In this document: piece by piece, positions 5,492 through 8,627 of the stretch
How the letters are laid out: each line of letters starts with the position of its first letter
How positions within the stretch are numbered: position 1 is the stretch's first letter
Assembly: GCA_021776755.1 (NCBI GenBank)
Contig: JAJFFI010000415.1
Span: 1-8,627 of the forward strand
DNA from: Alphaproteobacteria bacterium
GTDB taxonomy: Bacteria; Pseudomonadota; Alphaproteobacteria; JAJFFI01
Reading direction: 5' to 3'
Length of the DNA stretch: 8,627 nucleotides
The notes under the pieces: model-generated
Database searches by the model: none
Seen by the model: the letters and a program-made list of their open reading frames with translations, nothing else
Told to the model about the DNA's origin: nothing
Made by a program: the position numbers and the translations under genes

Positions 5492-6097
5492 TCAGGCTTC
5501 GAGCACCGACACTCCGTATTCGCGCGCCGCGTCTTCGAGCCAGATCCAGAGATATTCCGCAAAACTCCGCAGCACGTGAATGTCGATTGTCTCCCGATCC
5601 CGGCACTGCAGAAGCGTCAGCGCACGCCCGATATGGGACTGGGCGCATTGCCCGTCGGCGAACACCGAGGGGTGCAGATCAAGCGGGCAGCCCTTGGCGA
5701 TCACGTCGCGCGCCCGCGGGCCAGACAGCCGGATCGTGGTGCGCGCCTCACCGACTTCCGTCACCGACGCATGTTGGCCGTCGAGTGCCTTCCGGAGCTT
5801 GTCCGCAATTGCGGTCTCCTCGCCCTTCGCACTGATCGCGAGCCACTCGTCCGGGCCCAGCCAAAGTAGCTCCCCTTTGGTCGACGAGGTCCAGGTGTTG
5901 GCAACCGTCGGCAGTTCCGCGCCGAGCACGCCCTTTACGGCGTCGGTGAATGCAGCGTCGCTGGCCGCCCCCCGCAGATTGACCATCGCGAGGAACGGCA
6001 ATTCGGCCATCCCCACCGGATTTTCCGCGGTGCTGGCCGCGCGGGCGACAAGCTGGAGATGATCCAGCGGGCCCTGTCTCAGATATTGCTCAACCAT
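5492..6097 (-). CDS. soxG: Sarcosine oxidase, gamma subunit
   Basis: From the ATG at 6097 the product has 201 residues, the usual size of SoxG. Family features are LRG near residue 42, LWLGPDEWLAI (78-88), the LSGPRARDVIAKGCPLDLHP block (124-143) and a C-terminal RSFAEYLWIWLEDA segment. SoxG is a subunit of the cytoplasmic heterotetrameric (alpha-beta-gamma-delta) enzyme that oxidatively demethylates sarcosine to glycine. It has no known redox cofactor of its own and resembles the folate-binding aminomethyltransferase fold. The frame stays open upstream to 6241, but the ATG at 6097 is chosen because GGAAGGAA lies about 9 bases before it and family-like sequence starts there. It overlaps the end of soxA by 8 bases, so translation is probably coupled. 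A shared terminator follows 18 bases after its stop, making soxG the last gene of the unit. Confidence 0.95.
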   Translation of the reverse strand: MVEQYLRQGPLDHLQLVARAASTAENPVGMAELPFLAMVNLRGAASDAAFTDAVKGVLGAELPTVANTWTSSTKGELLWLGPDEWLAISAKGEETAIADKLRKALDGQHASVTEVGEARTTIRLSGPRARDVIAKGCPLDLHPSVFADGQCAQSHIGRALTLLQCRDRETIDIHVLRSFAEYLWIWLEDAAREYGVSVLEA

Positions 6098-8627
6098 GAA
6101 GCCGGGTTCCTTCCGGATCGTAGAAAACCGTGTCGGTGATGGTCGCCTTGACGACCTTGCCCGACGGCAGCGGACACCAGATCGTCTCGCCCTTGCGGGT
6201 GTGCCCGCCCTTGACCACCGCCATTGCGACGGAATGGCCAAGGCACGCGCTCCAGTAGGAGGACGTCACGTGTCCGACCATCGCCATCGGCGGTTTGGGC
6301 CTGGGTTCGAACACCAGCTGTCCGCCCTCGGGCAGCACGTCCTTGGGATTTTCGGTCAAGAGACCGACAAGCTGCTTGCGCTCCTCGCGCTGGAGGTCAG
6401 AGCGCAGCATGCCGCGCCGGCCGAGGTAGTCCTTCTGCTTCGAGAGCGCCCAGCCCATGCCGAGGTCCTGGGCCGTGACCGAGCCGTCGGTCTCCTGACC
6501 GATGATGATGTAGCCCTTCTCGGCGCGGAGCACGTGCATCGCCTCGGTGCCGAACGGCGTGATCGCGTATTTCTGGCCCGCGGTCATCAGCGCCTGCCAG
6601 ACCGCCATGCCGAAGGACGCCGGCACATTGATCTCGAAACTCATTTCGCCGGTGAAACTGATGCGGAAGATACGCGCCGGCACCCCCGCGATCTTCGCCT
6701 CGCGCCAGCCCATGTAGGGGAACGCATCGTTCGAAAAATCGCAGTCCGAGCCGACCTCTTCCAGAAGCCGCCGCGCATTCGGGCCCGCCAGCGTCATCGT
6801 CGCCCACTGCTCGGTGACCGAGGTCAGATAGACCTGCCATTCGGGCCACTCGGTCTGCAGCCATTCCTCGAGCCATGCCATCACCGGTGCGGCGTTGCCC
6901 GAGGTCGTGGTCATCAGAAAGCGGTTCTCGCCGAGGCGCGAAGTGACGCCATCGTCGAAGATCATGCCATCCTCGTGCAACATCAGGCCATAGCGGCACT
7001 TGCCGACCTCGAGCTTGCTCCAGGCATTGGTGTAGACCATGTTCAGGAACTTCGAGGCGTCCGGTCCCTGCACGTCGATCTTGCCGAGCGTGGTCGCGTC
7101 CATGATGCCGATCGACTCGCGGGTCGCGAGACATTCCCGGTCGACCGCCTGATGCATCGTCTCACCGGGCTTGGGAAAATAGAACGGCCGCTTCCACTGC
7201 CCGACATCCTCGAACACCGCGCCCTGATCGACATGCCATTGATGCATCGGCGTACGCCGTGCGGGATCAGCCAGAAAGCCCACGTCGCGCCCGGCGATCG
7301 TGCCGAACGTCACCGGCGTGTAAGGCGGGCGGAAGGTCGTCGTACCAACCTCCGGGATCGGTTTGTCGAGCACCTCGGCGAGAATGGCGAGCCCGGGCAC
7401 GTTCGACGTCTTGCCCTGATCCGTGCCCATCCCAAGCGTCGTGTAACGCTTGACGTGCTCGACCGAGATATAGCCCTCGCGCGCGGCAAGCCCGACGTCG
7501 GCCGCGGTCACATCGTTCTGGTGGTCAAGAAAGTGCTTCCGCCCATGCGCGTCGCCGTCGTTCGACGGAACGATCCAGAGCGTCCGCAGCGTGCCCTCGT
7601 CGCCCTCATCGGTCTTGAAGGCCGGCGCCTTGCCCTTGGGTTTGAGCCCCAGCGCCTTGAGCGCCCCCTCGCCCGCCGCATAACCATCTGCGAGTCCCGC
7701 CGAAAGACCGAACACCCCGTTGGCAGCACCCGCGGATTGCGCCGCCGCGAACGGCTCGCCCGGCACGAAACACGCAAGGTCCTCATTGAAGTCGAGCTTG
7801 CCGCGGGACTGCGAGAAGAGATGCACCGCCGGGCTCCAGCCGCCGGACATGCAGACCAGATCGCAATCGATCCGTTCCGGCTGCCAGGCCAGCGCCGTAC
7901 CGCTGTCATCGAGCTCCTGCACGTCGACAGCCTTGACCCGGTGCACGCCGTGGGTCTTCACAACCGCGCTGTTGACCCGGATGTCGATGCCCTTTTCACG
8001 CACGGCGTCGGCGAGCGGGCCGTCGGCGGTTTTCCGCAAGTCGACGACCGCCGCGATATCGACGCCGGCGTCCGCCAGGTCGAGCGCCGTGCGATAGGCG
8101 CTGCCATTATTGGTGACGATCACCGCGCGCTTGCCCGGTGTCGCGCCAAAGCGGTTGACGTAGCTCCGCACGGCACCTGCGAGCATCACCCCCGGTACGT
8201 CGTTGTGCGAGAACAGCAGCGGGCGCTCGAGCGAACCGGTTGCCAGCACAACCCGTTTTGCCCGGATGCGCCAGAGCCGCTGGCGCGGCAGGTCCGCGGG
8301 TGTTGCTTTCGGGCCGTAGTGATCGGTGACCCGTTCGGCGGCGATCAGGAAGTTGTGATCGAAATAGCCGGTGACGGTGGTGCGGGTCTTGATCCGCACG
8401 TTTTCCATCGCGCCAAGCTCGGCGATTGTCGCCGCGATCCAGTCGGCCGCCGGCTGTCCGTCGATGGTGTCGTGGCCCGAGAGCAGCGTGCCGCCAAGCT
8501 CGTTCTGCTCGTCGGCCAGCATCACCCGGGCGCCACTGCGGCCGGCCGCGAGCGCTGCGGCAAGACCCGCCGGCCCGCCGCCCACGACCAGCACGTCGCG
8601 CGGTGCGGCGGCCGGACCGGGCCGGGG
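6090..8627 (-). CDS. soxA: Sarcosine oxidase, alpha subunit (N-terminus beyond window)
   Basis: The frame runs off the right edge, leaving 845 codons visible of a family that is usually about 1,000 residues. The missing part should be the N-terminal ferredoxin-like domain. Visible domains, counted from the first visible residue, are a dinucleotide-binding Rossmann motif VVGGGPAG (14-21), the NAD-side ATGSLERP (129-136) typical of pyridine-nucleotide oxidoreductases, and MSGGWSP (260-266). A GCV_T folate-binding domain follows (about 475-745) with HEDGMIFDDGV and LRAEKGYIIIGQETDG, then a C-terminal barrel (about 750-845). In the complex, alpha carries NAD+ and the tetrahydrofolate site, where the methyl-derived formaldehyde unit becomes 5,10-methylene-THF; beta (SoxB, expected beyond the edge) carries the flavins and oxidises sarcosine, giving H2O2. 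The frame is intact with no obvious lesion. Confidence 0.96.
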   Translation of the reverse strand, partial: PRPGPAAAPRDVLVVGGGPAGLAAALAAGRSGARVMLADEQNELGGTLLSGHDTIDGQPAADWIAATIAELGAMENVRIKTRTTVTGYFDHNFLIAAERVTDHYGPKATPADLPRQRLWRIRAKRVVLATGSLERPLLFSHNDVPGVMLAGAVRSYVNRFGATPGKRAVIVTNNGSAYRTALDLADAGVDIAAVVDLRKTADGPLADAVREKGIDIRVNSAVVKTHGVHRVKAVDVQELDDSGTALAWQPERIDCDLVCMSGGWSPAVHLFSQSRGKLDFNEDLACFVPGEPFAAAQSAGAANGVFGLSAGLADGYAAGEGALKALGLKPKGKAPAFKTDEGDEGTLRTLWIVPSNDGDAHGRKHFLDHQNDVTAADVGLAAREGYISVEHVKRYTTLGMGTDQGKTSNVPGLAILAEVLDKPIPEVGTTTFRPPYTPVTFGTIAGRDVGFLADPARRTPMHQWHVDQGAVFEDVGQWKRPFYFPKPGETMHQAVDRECLATRESIGIMDATTLGKIDVQGPDASKFLNMVYTNAWSKLEVGKCRYGLMLHEDGMIFDDGVTSRLGENRFLMTTTSGNAAPVMAWLEEWLQTEWPEWQVYLTSVTEQWATMTLAGPNARRLLEEVGSDCDFSNDAFPYMGWREAKIAGVPARIFRISFTGEMSFEINVPASFGMAVWQALMTAGQKYAITPFGTEAMHVLRAEKGYIIIGQETDGSVTAQDLGMGWALSKQKDYLGRRGMLRSDLQREERKQLVGLLTENPKDVLPEGGQLVFEPRPKPPMAMVGHVTSSYWSACLGHSVAMAVVKGGHTRKGETIWCPLPSGKVVKATITDTVFYDPEGTRLHG

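Noticed and set aside
6098..6241. An N-terminal extension of soxG from the ATG at 6241
   Set aside because: It lies wholly inside soxA in another frame, is Arg-rich low-complexity sequence, and a good ribosome site precedes the ATG at 6097.
1..8627. CRISPR arrays, tRNAs, insertion sequences or toxin-antitoxin genes
   Set aside because: Looked for on both strands by eye; no regularly spaced repeats, cloverleaf, transposase-like frame with inverted repeats, or paired small genes were seen.

Overview
The window is GC-rich and densely coding. It looks like chromosomal DNA from an alphaproteobacterium: PotD/PotB/PotC-type uptake systems with duplicated binding proteins and heterotetrameric sarcosine oxidase operons are common in that group. 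The genus cannot be named from the sequence alone. I see no tRNA, rRNA, insertion sequence, phage gene or CRISPR array.

Layout of the plus strand, positions 1-5414. It opens with the C-terminal (TOBE) end of an ABC-transporter ATPase (2-322). A 447-base gene-free stretch follows, holding a stem-loop just after the ATPase and a hairpin-rich probable 5' leader. Next come a periplasmic solute-binding protein (770-1855), a strong intrinsic terminator (1869-1909), a second paralogous binding protein (2021-3157), and two MetI-like inner-membrane permeases (3218-4507 and 4512-5414). Together these form a complete polyamine/opine-type (PotABCD-like) importer with two binding proteins. Both binding proteins appear to lack the acidic residues with which PotD holds polyamines and carry a basic stretch there instead, so 'spermidine/putrescine transporter' is probably only a family name here.

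Layout of the minus strand, positions 5492-8627. Converging on the transporter are soxG (6097 down to 5492) and soxA (5' end beyond the window edge), the gamma and alpha subunits of heterotetrameric sarcosine oxidase, overlapping by 8 bases. soxB and soxD would be expected just beyond position 8627 in the usual soxBDAG order. A stem-loop at 5440-5474 separates the converging units and can serve both.

Working hypothesis: the importer brings in a small N-methylated or otherwise carboxylate-bearing nitrogen compound. Sarcosine oxidase demethylates sarcosine to glycine and passes the one-carbon unit to tetrahydrofolate. The link rests on adjacency and on the binding-protein residues; it is not shown directly. 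I found no clearly new biological system. The points most worth a second look are the paired binding proteins split by a terminator, the structured leader, and the likely non-polyamine ligand site.
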